From Branchiostoma floridae (Eukaryota > Chordata > Leptocardii > Amphioxiformes > Branchiostomatidae), in contig NC_049981.1 of the NCBI RefSeq assembly GCF_000003815.2, forward strand, positions 2,247,373-2,280,396: a DNA stretch of 33,024 bases, written 5' to 3'. This document shows positions 1 to 9,573 of the stretch, in pieces; position 1 is the stretch's first letter, and each line of letters starts with the position of its first letter. The notes beneath the pieces were generated by a model. The model did no database searches and was not told where the DNA came from. It saw only the letters and a list, made by a program, of their open reading frames with translations. Both the position numbers and the translations under genes were made by a program.

Positions 1-452
1 TACTACATACAGCACACACATGAAAACATATATTAACTGACAATTCCTCCTTCATGACTGAGGTAGTAGAATCTTTGATAGCGAAATATTACCATACTTC
101 CAGTCGATGGAAAATATTTGCTTTTATCCTCTCATAGAAAAGAAAATGTACATTTTAAAACAAATTTTAACCCTTTTACGCGAAAGCTCATTGATATGCC
201 TTGTTTAGAATACGGATACGCAGTTTGTACTCTTCACGCAATACAAACCTGGTGTGCTACACAAGCTGTGTTACGGGATATACAAGACAAACAAACAACC
301 TGAGCTTGCAGGCGAATTCCTTCAGCAGTTTCAGTTCAGTTCAGTTCATTTGGCAGTTTGATTGGCATGTTATGTGGGCCGTCTGCCTTGTTTCACTTGA
401 CAGCTAGGAGGCGCTTGTACACGTCCCAGACTTGCGGGGTACATTTACGTAA

Positions 453-699
453 GGTGGTATCTCACTGCACTTGCAGCACCGGTGCGGCACTGTGGGGTTA
501 AAAAATACTCAAATAATTTCAGAGATAAAGAATGAGTTTTCTTACGTTTTGTGTATGTTGTTGTCTTCTAAGCCATATGTTCACGTATTACGCAATATCT
601 GAATTATTTTTAAAAAATCGGCGAAAATAACACAACAGTGCCACAGTGAACTAACCCTGCAGTGCCGCACCGGTGCCCCAAGTGCAGTGCGATACCATC
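453..699. mobile_element. Inverted-repeat element (MITE-like)
   Basis: The two ends are inverted copies of each other over about 45 bp. The left end reads TGGTATCTCACTGCACTT and the right end, reverse-complemented, reads TGGTATCGCACTGCACTT; both continue into CACCGGTGCGGCACTG. The interior is AT-rich and has no coding capacity. A partial copy of the right half recurs at 1543-1620, which supports a dispersed element rather than a local palindrome. I found no clear target-site duplication, so the superfamily is unknown. Confidence 0.7.
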
Positions 700-1542
700 T
701 GTCGATGTGTGTCACAGCCCATAGAAGCACCATCTTCAGAGGAAGTCAAACCTTTCAAAAAAGTGAAGGTTTTATTTTACTTTGTTCGGAAGGTGTGAAA
801 AGATAAGAACACGTGTTTATGCTCCAAAATTAATCTCCTGTGCTCCTAACTCTTGTCAATATCTGTATGGTTGTGAAACTGGACAAATATAGCCGATATG
901 CCGAAAAGGATTCTTTCAATTGAAAGATGAATCATTGGAAAAAGTCAGCGCTTTTATCATTTCCTACGAAAAAAAAAGGTGCATGTCTTTAGAACAAAAC
1001 ATCACATGAAAACTCTGGCATCTCATTGTAAGCTTTGTTTGCGCAGCATTGATGTCAAGGTGTCAAGGACCTAGCTACCGTCTAACCTAAAAAAAATTGT
1101 TGTCAATATATGCATAATCTGACAAGGCATCGATGAGGCGTGACCAAATAAAACACCTACCTGACCCCCGCCTTTTATCTCGACACAAAAGACGATACAA
1201 TTAACTCTTCGCCCCAGGTAACAGCTTTACTTGGAAAGCCTACGACCAGATAGAGGCATTTTCTCGCTTTCAAAAGTGGGCAGACCCTCAGAATTTTGAC
1301 AGCTATGGCCCATCAGTCACATTCAATCCGAGATATTTTTTTTACTACGCTTGGTCTCAGCTTTCCGGATGCCGGGCTGCATTTCCAAATGCCCTCCACT
1401 TCGTCCTGCATGCAGACATCATGTGGATCACTTGAGGACGCTTTTGTTACATCGTGCATTGCGAAATGTTTCTGCGGGGCAGTAGTGGAGGGGAAGCGCG
1501 TTAAAATGCATGTCTGACGTCTGAAATCTACAAGAGCATAAA

Positions 1543-1620
1543 ACTGCAGGGCTAGTTCACTGCGGCACTGTTGTGTCATTTTCGCCGATTTTTTAATAAT
1601 TTAGATATTACGAAATTTGG
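1543..1620. mobile_element. Partial copy of the 453-699 element
   Basis: This stretch reads CTGCAGGGCTAGTTCACTG and continues through GGCACTGTTGTGT and TTTTCGCCGATTTTTTAA. It matches, in inverted orientation, the right half of the element at 453-699. It lacks the terminal TGGTATC part. Confidence 0.6.
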
Positions 1621-1826
1621 AAAAGAGGAAGACAGTGAAAAAGGTGGGAAGATAACATACAAGAATGGGCCGGGTTGAGCCTTAGTAGATGCAGCTATGA
1701 CAACGTCCGAGGAAAGAGTTAGTAGGGGGAGGACGATGGTCGCGGTGATCTTTGTGTTCGCAGAGCTCGTTACCAAGTCGCCTGCAGATCGTGCAGATCG
1801 TGCAAATCGGATGGTGAACGGCCGTC

Positions 1827-1849
1827 AGTCGGGCGACATTCGCCCGACT
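1827..1849. repeat. Perfect 10-bp hairpin
   Basis: AGTCGGGCGA at 1827-1836 and TCGCCCGACT at 1840-1849 are perfect reverse complements around a 3-nt loop (CAT). No gene context explains it. It may be the tip of a decayed foldback element. Confidence 0.6.
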
Positions 1850-2661
1850 TACGTATGTCTGCAAATATTGAATTTCTTTAAATGTAAGGGTAATTCTAAC
1901 ATTGTGGCCCCTGTGGTAGTATGTTGACTGGCTTTGTGACACACTTTCTTTTCTTTCGGCATTTCTAGTATACCCGCGCATTCCATTACTTGATTGAAAA
2001 GATTCCGACAACAAAAGAAACAACATTTATTGATATCTTGCCTTTCTGTGAGGAACGTTTTGTGTTACTTTGTCCGCGTGCAAGAGGTCATGGGAGGCTC
2101 TTTATCGTAGATTCATTTTTAGGGGGGGAATACACAAGACCATCATAAGATCTTAAAATCAGCCGACCTTCCTGCGATCGCGAAGTACGTCCGAAGATCG
2201 TATATAATGTGAGGGGGGTATTAGGACAGCCATGCATGTGTCCTACACCGTCCAGCTGTCTTGCTGCACAAAACGCTCTCTTGGATCCTTGTGGGTGGTT
2301 GGCTCTGTCACTGCCTGCTTAAAAATCATATTATCAAAACCGTACGACGATCGAACGACCTACATGTGACCTCGCCCTTAATAAGAAGCCGCAGCCCAGT
2401 AAACGTCGTAAAGTATAGCAATAGAAGCAATTTGGTTGTGCAGGTTTCAGTGCCTTAACGACACCCAGAAACCTTAAGTTTGAGTTCCTGGCCACGTTGC
2501 CTGGTTACGTTATTGTAGCAGAACATCCGTTTTTCTTTTAATTTATTTTCCTCCTGCAGGCTTGTTTGGGTCATGATTGTACACTGGAGCGCTCGTGCAT
2601 AGCTATTTTTGCTCTTGAAGAATAAACCTCATGACTTTTTGTCTTGCCGCAGGTGGACAGA

Positions 2662-2728
2662 ATGGATCACCGTTGGGTCTGTTTGACCATTTTCCTGGTG
2701 TTAATGGCGGACACGGCGAGAAGCCAAG
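2662..2728 (+). CDS. Lectin gene exon 1: signal peptide
   Basis: ATG at 2662 opens [20 protein letters not shown], a classic short n-region plus hydrophobic core with likely cleavage near the SQ that follows. The donor is CAAG|GTAAGG, phase 1. A pyrimidine-rich tract ending CCGCAG at 2652 suggests that this exon starts at 2653 and that a separate 5' UTR exon lies upstream. Confidence 0.8.
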
Positions 2729-5700
2729 GTAAGGACTCCTGTGGAGAACGTAAATCGAGAAGATATGGGTGGATAACCATGACATTTGGTCGGTGTGTAA
2801 CGGCGTAGAAAGGAAGGTCACGTTCGAAAATGGTTCACCTGGCGTTTTCCGTTAGTACTGCAGTGGGCTGTATATGCACGTGGGTTTGTCTGTGGACAAT
2901 GTTTGGTACCGGTAGGTGTGCAGCGGTTGAGAAAAGAAAGGTCAAGTTCGGAAATGGTTTTCCTGGCGTTTTCCTACGGCATTGCAGTGTGCTGTATATG
3001 TATGTGTTTGTTTGTTTGTTTGTTTGTGGACAGCATAACTTGTTAAGCTGCAGTTGGTTGTGTGTGATACTTGGAAGATACAAGGGATGTCAAGTTCCAT
3101 AATGACCTTCCTAGACCTTATTCTCATTTATGTATTTCTGCATGACTTATCTGTACTGGATACTGCACAAACGAATCTTAGATGTACGATAAGCTTCTCT
3201 TTTTTTCTTTGTTGGCAGACTTCCTGCAACGCTTTCAATATATTGGCAACATGTATTCCGATCTTGCAACCGCGGAGAGATTTGATGTCATCGACATTGC
3301 AGAGTGTGCAAGAAGGTAGGGTCGCTTCCCCATTATGACGTGTGTATTCAGACAAAATCTTACCCCTCATGGCCTCGCGAAAAAGAAAGAGAAAAACTTC
3401 ACTCAGNNNNNNNNNNNNNNNNNNNNNNNNNNNNNNNNNNNNNNNNNNNNNNNNNNNNNNNNNNNNNNNNNNNNNNNNNNNNNNNNNNNNNNNNNNNNNN
3501 NNNNNNNNNNNNNNNNNNNNNNNNNNNNNNNNNNNNNNNNNNNNNNNNNNNNNNNNNNNNNNNNNNNNNNNNNNNNNNNNNNNNNNNNNNNNNNNNNNNN
3601 NNNNNNNNNNNNNNNNNNNNNNNNNNNNNNNNNNNNNNNNNNNNNNNNNNNNNNNNNNNNNNNNNNNNNNNNNNNNNNNNNNNNNNNNNNNNNNNNNNNN
3701 NNNNNNNNNNNNNNNNNNNNNNNNNNNNNNNNNNNNNNNNNNNNNNNNNNNNNNNNNNNNNNNNNNNNNNNNNNNNNNNNNNNNNNNNNNNNNNNNNNNN
3801 NNNNNNNNNNNNNNNNNNNNNNNNNNNNNNNNNNNNNNNNNNNNNNNNNNNNNNNNNNNNNNNNNNNNNNNNNNNNNNNNNNNNNNNNNNNNNNNNNNNN
3901 NNNNNNNNNNNNNNNNNNNNNNNNNNNNNNNNNNNNNNNNNNNNNNNNNNNNNNNNNNNNNNNNNNNNNNNNNNNNNNNNNNNNNNNNNNNNNNNNNNNN
4001 NNNNNNNNNNNNTGGGAGGGTTTTGGTGTATTTTTCTAGAAATTATGCCGTAAGATTTCTAATGACAGTGGGGTTTATCACAGCTGAGATGATGGGCTTT
4101 CATATGAGGTTAAGTTTGTATGCCAGTAACGTCAGAAAGGTGAGTTATTGGCACTGTCTTTCTGTGCCTTTTTGAATACATTTCAATGGGCCAGGGATAT
4201 GCTGGTGGATCCCCTGAATGATCACAAAGCAGTAACGAAAGTGTGAAATACTGATAGACTTGATAGTCGTAACGAGATTGTTTTTGTTGTCCTATAGGTG
4301 CTATGAAGCCACTGATTACTACTGCCAGTCGTTCGAAGTAGGCTATAACGCCATATGTTACACCAATGAAAACAACAGGGCAACCACGTCAGTCAACATG
4401 TACGAGTCCAATAACTTTGTATACTACGAACGAAAGGAAGGTGCGTCTACTCTTCAAGCAAGACTGCTTGTCTTCTTGCTTTTCTTTGTTTTTTTACGCG
4501 TTTCCAACGTTAATCGTGTTTTAATTTTAATCAGTGTTTCTCAGTTCAAGTGTTTTGCTGGCGGTGGAATGAGTAAACCGCGCATGATCAAAACAAACCT
4601 TTTCACACCTCGCTGGATTAGTAACTTAGATTAATCTTTTAGAATCCAGTACTCATTATCTAAAAAATAATATTTTAAAGGTTAATTGACAAAGAATTCG
4701 ATGTCGTTGGCAATGTCACCACTCTACTCCAAAATCCGAAAATGATTTTCAGAAATGATGAAGCAATCATTTAGGTAATAGAGCCAATAATCATTATGAG
4801 GTTTTGTTAACACCTTTGCCAAGAAGGTTATGTTTTCAGTTGCATCATGGTGTAGTAGGTCTGTGTGTGGGTCCGCCGAGTATAACTTAAGAAGTTAGAA
4901 ATTGATCTTGATGATGGTAGGTGCGTAGTAGTTGTGTAAAGGGAAGCCATGTTCGAAAATGGTTTACATGGCGTTTTTCTACAATACTACAGCGGACTTT
5001 TGATTTTTGTTCGTTTGCTTTTTTCTACTATTGTATGTACTCTCCATTGAATATATTTTTCTTTGGCATTAGTAATAACCTTACACTTTGTACTTGTAGC
5101 ATTATATGTTTAGGGGTGCCGTTGACATGACTATGTCTGTAACAATCTGCAAATCTAAACTCATGTGTTATAACGCTCCTATCTAATTGATATCTTGTCC
5201 GTGCAGTCGACGAATGTGCAGAAGGAACCGCCAACTGCAGCCCTCAAGCCACTTGCTCCAATGTGACACCAGGAAGTTTTACTTGCAGTTGTAACGCTGG
5301 GTACACTGGAAACGGTGTCACCTGTACGGGTAAGGCCATGTTCTATTGTGATTGTGACAACAACAGGCTGAGGTGGGTGTGGTAGAACTTGCACGGACAG
5401 TCGGACCATCCTCCTACGCACGGTCCCCAACGACGCTAGCTAACTACGCCTGTGTGGGGACCTTGCTATCTGAAGGGCCACCCCGGTTACTGCCAACCTG
5501 CTTATGAATATTAATGAGCTTACACTTATATGGGAACCAGCCAATCAGCGCCCATCAGGCCTGTGCGAGATCCCTTTGAAAACTGAAAGGCCAAGTAAAG
5601 GCCTATTCTCTGATTGGCTGACAGCTGGTTTGTGGCGAAGCTCACAGTCAGCGGGGGTGGCCCTTCAGATAGCAGGGTCCCCACCAGGGTTGTAGCCAGC

Positions 5701-8507
5701 ACCTGTCCTTCAGTCCTTTGAAGGAATTTTGCAGCTGGGGACTGAAAAAAGTTTTCCCCATTCCGTCCTCTGTGACAGACAAAAATTGATATGTAAAGAT
5801 ATAAAAAAACTGAAACCCATGTATTCTTCTTCACCAAAACAGATGCCATTGAACAGCTTAGTCTACGAGCAAAATTTGCACCTCAAAATGCAGGAAATAG
5901 TGTTTCAAAGGGTCCTGATTTAAAAAATTTCTGGGACCCAGACCCCCTAGAAATGTCGCGCAACGTCACGCCATGCCCTCGGTGCTCGATAGGATTCCCA
6001 TTCAAAATCAAGGGGACTGAAAATGATTTCAGGCTGGCTACAACCCTGTGCACATATAAACCAATATACACCTTCCACATTTCCTGAATGATACTAATAT
6101 CTAAATACTGTTTTGTGTTGCTATTCAGACATTGATGCCTGCCTGGCCAATCCGTGTGACGCCCAGGCCACCTGTACGGATAACCCTGCCCCTGCCCTAG
6201 ATGCAACTTGCACCTGCAACACTGGATATACAGGAGATGGTCTTGTTAGTGGAACTGGATGTGCAGGTATTTTGTTTGGTAATGATATGCACATGAAAAC
6301 CAATATGCACCTTCCACATTTTCTGAATAATACTAATATCTAAATACTGTTTGGTGTTGCTATTCAGACATTGATGCCTGAAAAACATGAAGTCAGAGAT
6401 GATATCATGGCCCCCTAGCAACTTTCCAAGGTACTGCAACAGTACTTCTTGACTTGATATGATAATTGTGTTATGGATATTCGATTGTCATAATTTTTCT
6501 CTTGGACCTGTAAAGGAGGGAGGCCTCCGACCCCATGTCTTATTAAAATGTCTCCAATAAGAAATCCATGCCCCTCACTCGTGCTTATGAAAGTGCCACT
6601 TGTGGCTTAAGTCAAACTAAATTAAGAGCTTCATTCGGGTTGTTTTTTTCCAGCTTGCTCCACCCTCTACTCTGGACTGAATCCTTCCCACAACTTCGGC
6701 GTGTATCAGAACCAGTGCTTCTGGTCCGGCTCCTTCCGCACTCCACGGCTGAACTACATGGCGGCCAAACAAGCCTGCCAGGCAAGTTCCTGCATTCATT
6801 CAGTTGTTTTCCAAATCTGAATATCTTATATTTTGTTGATTTCTGGTATGAGGTCCCCTTTTATCCATTTGTATCATGTTTAGCCATCAGCGTGCCTTTA
6901 TGTAAGATCAAATCAGACTGGGGAAGACCTCATTGTAGTCTAGATTGGTCTTGGTCTTACCCCGAGCACGTACTTATACTTCTGATTATACGTGATTTCA
7001 TCTTGTACAAAATAAGATTACACAATTATGCACAAAATACAGGATGAAGGCGGCACTCTGGCCATGATCAAGGACGAAGCAACCCAGACGTTCCTGCGTA
7101 CCCATCTGAGGGGCACTAGCGGCCATAGACAGAGGTAAGCGTTCAGAAACACATACTATGTTGGCATTGAGATAAGTACTTCGTACTGAGGACATTAAAC
7201 GCAAAAGCACCCTTACACAACCGCGACCGCGAGCAAGCAAACATACACACACCACACAGACACAGGCACGCACACGTCATACACACATACACCCCAAATA
7301 CACAGAGACACACACACAATAACAACCCCCATACACACAGACACAGAAACGCACACACACACACACACACCACACACACAGGCACGCACATTCCACACAC
7401 ATACACACCACACTAGCAACCCCCATACACACAGACACAGACACAAAGAGAGAGAAACACGCACACACAAACGCGCACACACACACACACACACACACAG
7501 GCACACACACACACACACACACAATAACAACCCTCATACACACAGACACAGAAACGCACACATACACACATACACACACCACACAGGCACGCACACACAC
7601 ACACACACACAAACAAACAAAAAAACACTTTAACGAACGTTTTTGTAAAGGTCATAGATATTTGGCTTTAAATGGTCACATCTTTTTCTCTGTGAGACTT
7701 ATGACGGAAGGACGGACGTCTTGTAGGTTCAGTTCATTCGCATATTCATACACTCTGCATCCCCAGTCTTTCTTCATGTAATTCATTCAGTAATTATTGA
7801 ACACTTATTCATTGCCATTTACTTGATTTAGGAGCTATTGGATCGGCCTGGACGACCGTGACGCGGAGGGGACTTTCCTCTGGAACGACGGGACCCCGCT
7901 GGGCGAGTACGACGAGTTCCGTTCCGACGCCCCGAACCGGGCACGCGACTGCGTCACCCTGTGGAGGACTCGGAGGGTGGCTCGCTGGGACATCAGGGAC
8001 TGCAGCGTTCTCAAGCCGTACATCTGCCAGCTGGGTGAGTGGGACTTTGATATAATGGTATCCCTACCCGTATCTCTGGGGGAGTTGGGCTTATACAGCG
8101 CTGTTCCTACCCGTATATCTGGGGGAGTAAGACTCAACCAGGGCATCCTTACCCGTATCTCTGGGTGTATTGGGCTTATAACTGGGTAAGAACACTTTAC
8201 AATGTGTGCGTATATCTGGCCTGGGTGAATATGGCTTACACGTGTATACAGGGAGTTCTAGCGTACGGTTTGGTGATTAGTGTTTGTAAGGGAATTAACA
8301 TGTACTCGTACAATATGTAGAAAACAGAAAACATGCTATACTGAATCATGATTCAATTGAGTTTTAATAAGTGCGATCATCTTCGGTGGGAGGTCAGGGT
8401 CAGTGTGGACACGTTTTGTGTACTACTTCCATAGATTTATTTTCGTTCAATGTTTCGTTTTCTTACGAGTATCTCCCTTTCTTACAGGCGGCAACGGCAG
8501 CAAGTAG
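2662..8507 (+). CDS. Secreted PAN-EGF-EGF-C-type lectin protein (nine exons)
   Basis: The coding exons are 2662-2728, 3219-3315, 4298-4440, 5207-5329, 6129-6266, 6654-6781, 7043-7134, 7832-8034 and 8488-8507. They join in frame into 336 aa. Seen: an N-terminal signal peptide (about residues 1-22), a PAN/Apple domain (about 23-102), two EGF domains (103-143 and 144-189) and a C-type lectin domain (190-330) with six cysteines. Intron phases are 1-2-1-1-1-0-2-1, and the domains are bounded by phase-1 introns as is usual for shuffled extracellular modules. Known of the family: PAN and CTLD modules bind protein or glycan ligands outside the cell. Inferred: a soluble recognition or adhesion protein, as there is no membrane helix or GPI signal. 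The lectin domain lacks the canonical calcium/sugar motifs, so the ligand is unknown. The gap at 3407-4012 falls in intron 2, but the flanking exons already complete the PAN domain. Confidence 0.85.
2786..3010. repeat. Two tandem ~124-bp units in intron 1
   Basis: GGTCACGTTCGAAAATGG near 2817 and GGTCAAGTTCGGAAATGG near 2941 head two diverged copies of one unit. Both continue with CCTGGCGTTTTCC and a GCAGTG..GCTGTATATG block. A third copy sits in intron 3 at about 4918-5000. Confidence 0.7.
3219..3315 (+). CDS. Lectin gene exon 2: PAN domain, first half
   Basis: The acceptor is TTTGTTGGCAG|ACTTCC. The translation includes [17 protein letters not shown] and IAECARR, the start of a PAN/Apple domain in which the EC-A cysteine pairs later in the fold. 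The donor is AGAAG|GTAGGG, phase 2, and joins exon 3 as RRCYE. Confidence 0.8.
3407..4012. other. Assembly gap (606 N)
   Basis: Unknown sequence inside intron 2 of the lectin gene. Exons 2 and 3 match in phase (2/2) and together complete a normal-length PAN domain, so a missing exon is not required. Confidence 0.99.
4298..4440 (+). CDS. Lectin gene exon 3: PAN domain, second half
   Basis: The acceptor is TTGTCCTATAG|GTGCTATG. The exon encodes [20 protein letters not shown], matching the C-x(6-8)-C-x-S-F-x-Y-N-x(3-4)-C core of PAN domains, and ends with [10 protein letters not shown], the usual last strand. The donor is GGAAG|GTGCG, phase 1. Family membership is judged from the cysteine and aromatic pattern. 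Confidence 0.82.
4441..5206. other. Intron 3 with a dispersed repeat copy
   Basis: No exon seen. At about 4918-5000 it carries a third copy of the intron-1 unit (TGTTCGAAAATGGTTTAC, then TGGCGTTTTTCTAC). The rest is AT-rich unique sequence. Confidence 0.6.
5207..5329 (+). CDS. Lectin gene exon 4: EGF domain 1
   Basis: A 41-codon symmetrical phase 1-1 exon following TTGTCCGTGCAG. It encodes [24 protein letters not shown] and GYTGNGVTC, the six-cysteine EGF pattern with the N-terminal D-E-C of calcium-binding EGF modules. The spacing from the third cysteine to the aromatic residue is one longer than the standard hydroxylation consensus. The donor is ACGG|GTAAGG. Confidence 0.88.
5454..5684. 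mobile_element. Inverted-repeat element in intron 4
   Basis: GTGGGGACCTTGCTATCTGA with GGGCCACCCC at the left is the reverse complement, with one or two changes, of the right end (GGGGGTGGCCCTTCAGATAG with CAGGGTCCCCAC). The termini match over about 30 bp around a roughly 170-bp interior without coding. No target-site duplication is evident. Confidence 0.7.
5685..6048. mobile_element. hAT-like inverted-repeat element
   Basis: It starts CAGGGTTGTAGCCAGC and ends GCTGGCTACAACCCTG, perfect 16-bp terminal inverted repeats with the CAG..CTG ends seen in many hAT elements. It abuts the preceding element directly. I could not find a matching 8-bp target duplication, so the hAT assignment is tentative. 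The 364-bp body does not encode a transposase. Confidence 0.65.
6129..6266 (+). CDS. Lectin gene exon 5: EGF domain 2
   Basis: A 46-codon phase 1-1 exon after TGCTATTCAG. It encodes [16 protein letters not shown], then [18 protein letters not shown], the EGF cysteine pattern. The D-I-D-x-C opening resembles calcium-binding EGF modules. The donor is GCAG|GTATTT, a weak consensus. A partial copy of its 5' edge lies downstream at 6283-6380. Confidence 0.85.
6283..6380 (+). repeat. Duplicated intron-4 end plus 13 nt of EGF-2 exon
   Basis: This copies 6047-6141 almost exactly, including ACTAATATCTAAATACTG, the acceptor TGCTATTCAG, and the first exon bases ACATTGATGCCTG. It then breaks into unrelated sequence at 6381. 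The result is an acceptor without an exon behind it. Confidence 0.85.
6654..6781 (+). CDS. Lectin gene exon 6: C-type lectin domain, first part
   Basis: The acceptor is TGTTTTTTTCCAG. The exon encodes [26 protein letters not shown] and [11 protein letters not shown], the N-terminal disulfide-bearing strand and first helix of a long-form C-type lectin domain. The donor is CAG|GCAAGT, so the following intron is of the GC-AG class, phase 0. The next exon continues with [13 protein letters not shown], which is exactly the expected CTLD continuation, and this supports the non-canonical donor. Confidence 0.82.
7043..7134 (+). CDS. Lectin gene exon 7: C-type lectin domain, middle
   Basis: It follows the acceptor AAAATACAG and encodes [20 protein letters not shown], the conserved GG-x-L-x-x-I stretch and second helix of CTLDs. 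The donor is AGAG|GTAAGC, phase 2. Confidence 0.85.
7235..7616. repeat. CA-rich compound satellite in intron 7
   Basis: Nearly 400 bp of CA repeats interrupted by a higher-order unit. The block AACAACCCCCATACACACAG recurs, with small changes, near 7320, 7418 and 7527, giving a roughly 100-110-bp period. Long open frames here in several frames are repeat artefacts. Confidence 0.85.
7832..8034 (+). CDS. Lectin gene exon 8: C-type lectin domain, core and C-terminus
   Basis: It encodes [20 protein letters not shown], then DCVTLW, RWDIRDC and KPYICQL: the WIGL signature, the last two disulfide cysteines and the final FIC-Q-like strand. The usual EPN or QPD tripeptide of mannose- or galactose-type sites is missing (the position reads near [10 protein letters not shown]), and the WND motif reads WDI. 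Classical calcium-dependent sugar binding is therefore doubtful. The donor is CTGG|GTGAGT, phase 1. Confidence 0.88.
8063..8215. repeat. Minisatellite of ~43 bp in intron 8
   Basis: CTACCCGTATCTCTGGG at 8063, a variant at 8107 and another near 8148 mark three to four diverged units, each followed by GGGCTTATA or a variant. The array starts about 30 nt after the exon 8 donor. Confidence 0.7.
8488..8507 (+). CDS. Lectin gene exon 9: last six codons and stop
   Basis: The acceptor CCCTTTCTTACAG is followed by a split glycine codon, then GNGSK-stop, with TAG at 8505-8507. The tail is short and polar, so the protein ends just after the lectin domain. Confidence 0.75.
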
Positions 8508-8550
8508 GACGGTGACGAGCTGTGACATCACTTCACAACAAAACGGATCT

Positions 8551-8600
8551 AAAGATGTTCTGACGTCACAACGACGTCCTGATGACGTCAGAGCATCTTT
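8551..8600 (+). promoter_or_regulatory. 18-bp stem-loop in the lectin 3' UTR
   Basis: AAAGATGTTCTGACGTCA at 8551-8568 pairs with TGACGTCAGAGCATCTTT at 8583-8600, all positions pairing in RNA if one U-G wobble is allowed, around a 14-nt loop. It starts 44 nt after the stop codon. Each arm holds the palindrome TGACGTCA, which as DNA is also a perfect CRE-type site. Function is not shown. Confidence 0.7.
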
Positions 8601-8868
8601 CCCTCTGTTTTGGATGCTACTGGTGTAACAGGATAGGCGCAGCTACTTTTCGTCTCGAAAACGGTCGTTGCTTTCAAGAACGGTCGTCGCCATATCGTTG
8701 ACCACTCTTGATCTAACCCGACGGTTTCATAGTGTTTGTGGGGTAACATTTCAATTACAAACATTCGACAGTATCGTGATAAATGGTAAAAAAAAATAAT
8801 CGAAAAAAAAAACAAGAAAGTTCGTCAACACAGGTTCAAACAAGAGTCCAAAAGGCTAATCCCTAGCC

Positions 8869-9146
8869 GTCGGGCGTGGCGTAACTGGTAGTGCGTTCGG
8901 CTCGGAATCTAGAGGTCCTGAGTTCGATCCCCGCCGTGCCACCGACGTTTTGCCCTTGGGATTGGCACTTTACACAACCGTCCTCACTTCACCCAGGTGT
9001 AAAAATGGGTACCTGACTTCGACCGGGGAGGTAAAAGACTAACTTTACCTTCTGTCTGTACCGAGTATGTGGCACTGTTACTAATGAGTTACAAAGACTT
9101 GAGTGCAGTGCCACACACATGTGTCCAAAAAGCAAATAAAAAAAGT
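8869..9146 (+). mobile_element. tRNA-derived SINE
   Basis: The head is tRNA-like: an A box in GTGGCGTAACTGGTAGTGCG and a B box in GAGTTCGATCC, about 35 nt apart, as in a pol III promoter. The body contains GGGTACCTGACTTCGACC and GTGCAGTGCCACACACATG and ends in an A-rich tail. A reverse copy with the same body and tail is at 23755-23977. It lies in the 3' UTR region of the lectin gene. Confidence 0.85.
9135..9140 (+). terminator. Candidate polyadenylation signal AATAAA
   Basis: The only canonical AATAAA I see in the 630 nt after the lectin stop codon. It lies in the A-rich tail of a SINE, so transcript ends may be set by the element. Transcript data would be needed to confirm it. Confidence 0.35.
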
Positions 9147-9496
9147 AAGTCAAGAAACATTGCGGTAAGGATAGAGCTTGCAAACGGAGCTACATAAGAC
9201 ATGATCAGGCGACGACATTTTTGCATGGCGATTACCATTTACGAGACGAAAATTAGCAGACAAAATGCACGGACAATGGACAATGATAACACGGATCATA
9301 CACATTCGGTCACACGGATTCTGCTTCTTGGTTTATAGGCTATATCTTGCCGTCTTCCATGTGATAAAACTTCCGCAGAAGAATGGTCGAGCACCATGAA
9401 AGCCAATTGGTGTGACCAACGCCAACAGTGTCACAGGACCAAAAGAATGAAAACTTGCATTGTGATTAATTTTTTTTTCAGATTCTTTTTGTTCTG

Positions 9497-9499
<3 letters not shown>

Positions 9500-9553
<54 letters not shown>

Positions 9554-9561
9554 CACACACA
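9500..9561. repeat. (CA)n microsatellite
   Basis: About 60 bp of CA dinucleotide repeat with one AAAC interruption, directly left of the mariner element. Confidence 0.95.
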
Positions 9562-9573
9562 ATCATATATATA

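Larger units (their letters stand above)
1..2652. other. Non-coding upstream region
   Basis: I see no convincing exon here. The only organised structures are an inverted-repeat element at 453-699, a partial second copy of it at 1543-1620, and a small perfect hairpin at 1827-1849. Short open frames in this stretch have no recognisable domain, no splice context and overlap repeats. A promoter and 5' UTR exon for the lectin gene must lie here or further left, because the first coding exon seems to begin at a splice acceptor. Confidence 0.6.

Noticed and set aside
1313-2026. Open frames of 66-114 codons on the minus strand
   Set aside because: No recognisable motif, and they partly overlap a repeat copy at 1543-1620.
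3304-4175. Long open frames across 3407-4012
   Set aside because: They are open only because the gap is translated as unknown residues.
7143-7655. Several long Cys-Val-rich open frames on the minus strand
   Set aside because: They are translations of the CA satellite in intron 7 of the lectin gene, and all frames stay open for the same reason.
8880-8950. A possible functional tRNA gene
   Set aside because: It has A and B boxes, but it is joined to a SINE body with an A-rich tail and recurs in the window, so it is a SINE head.
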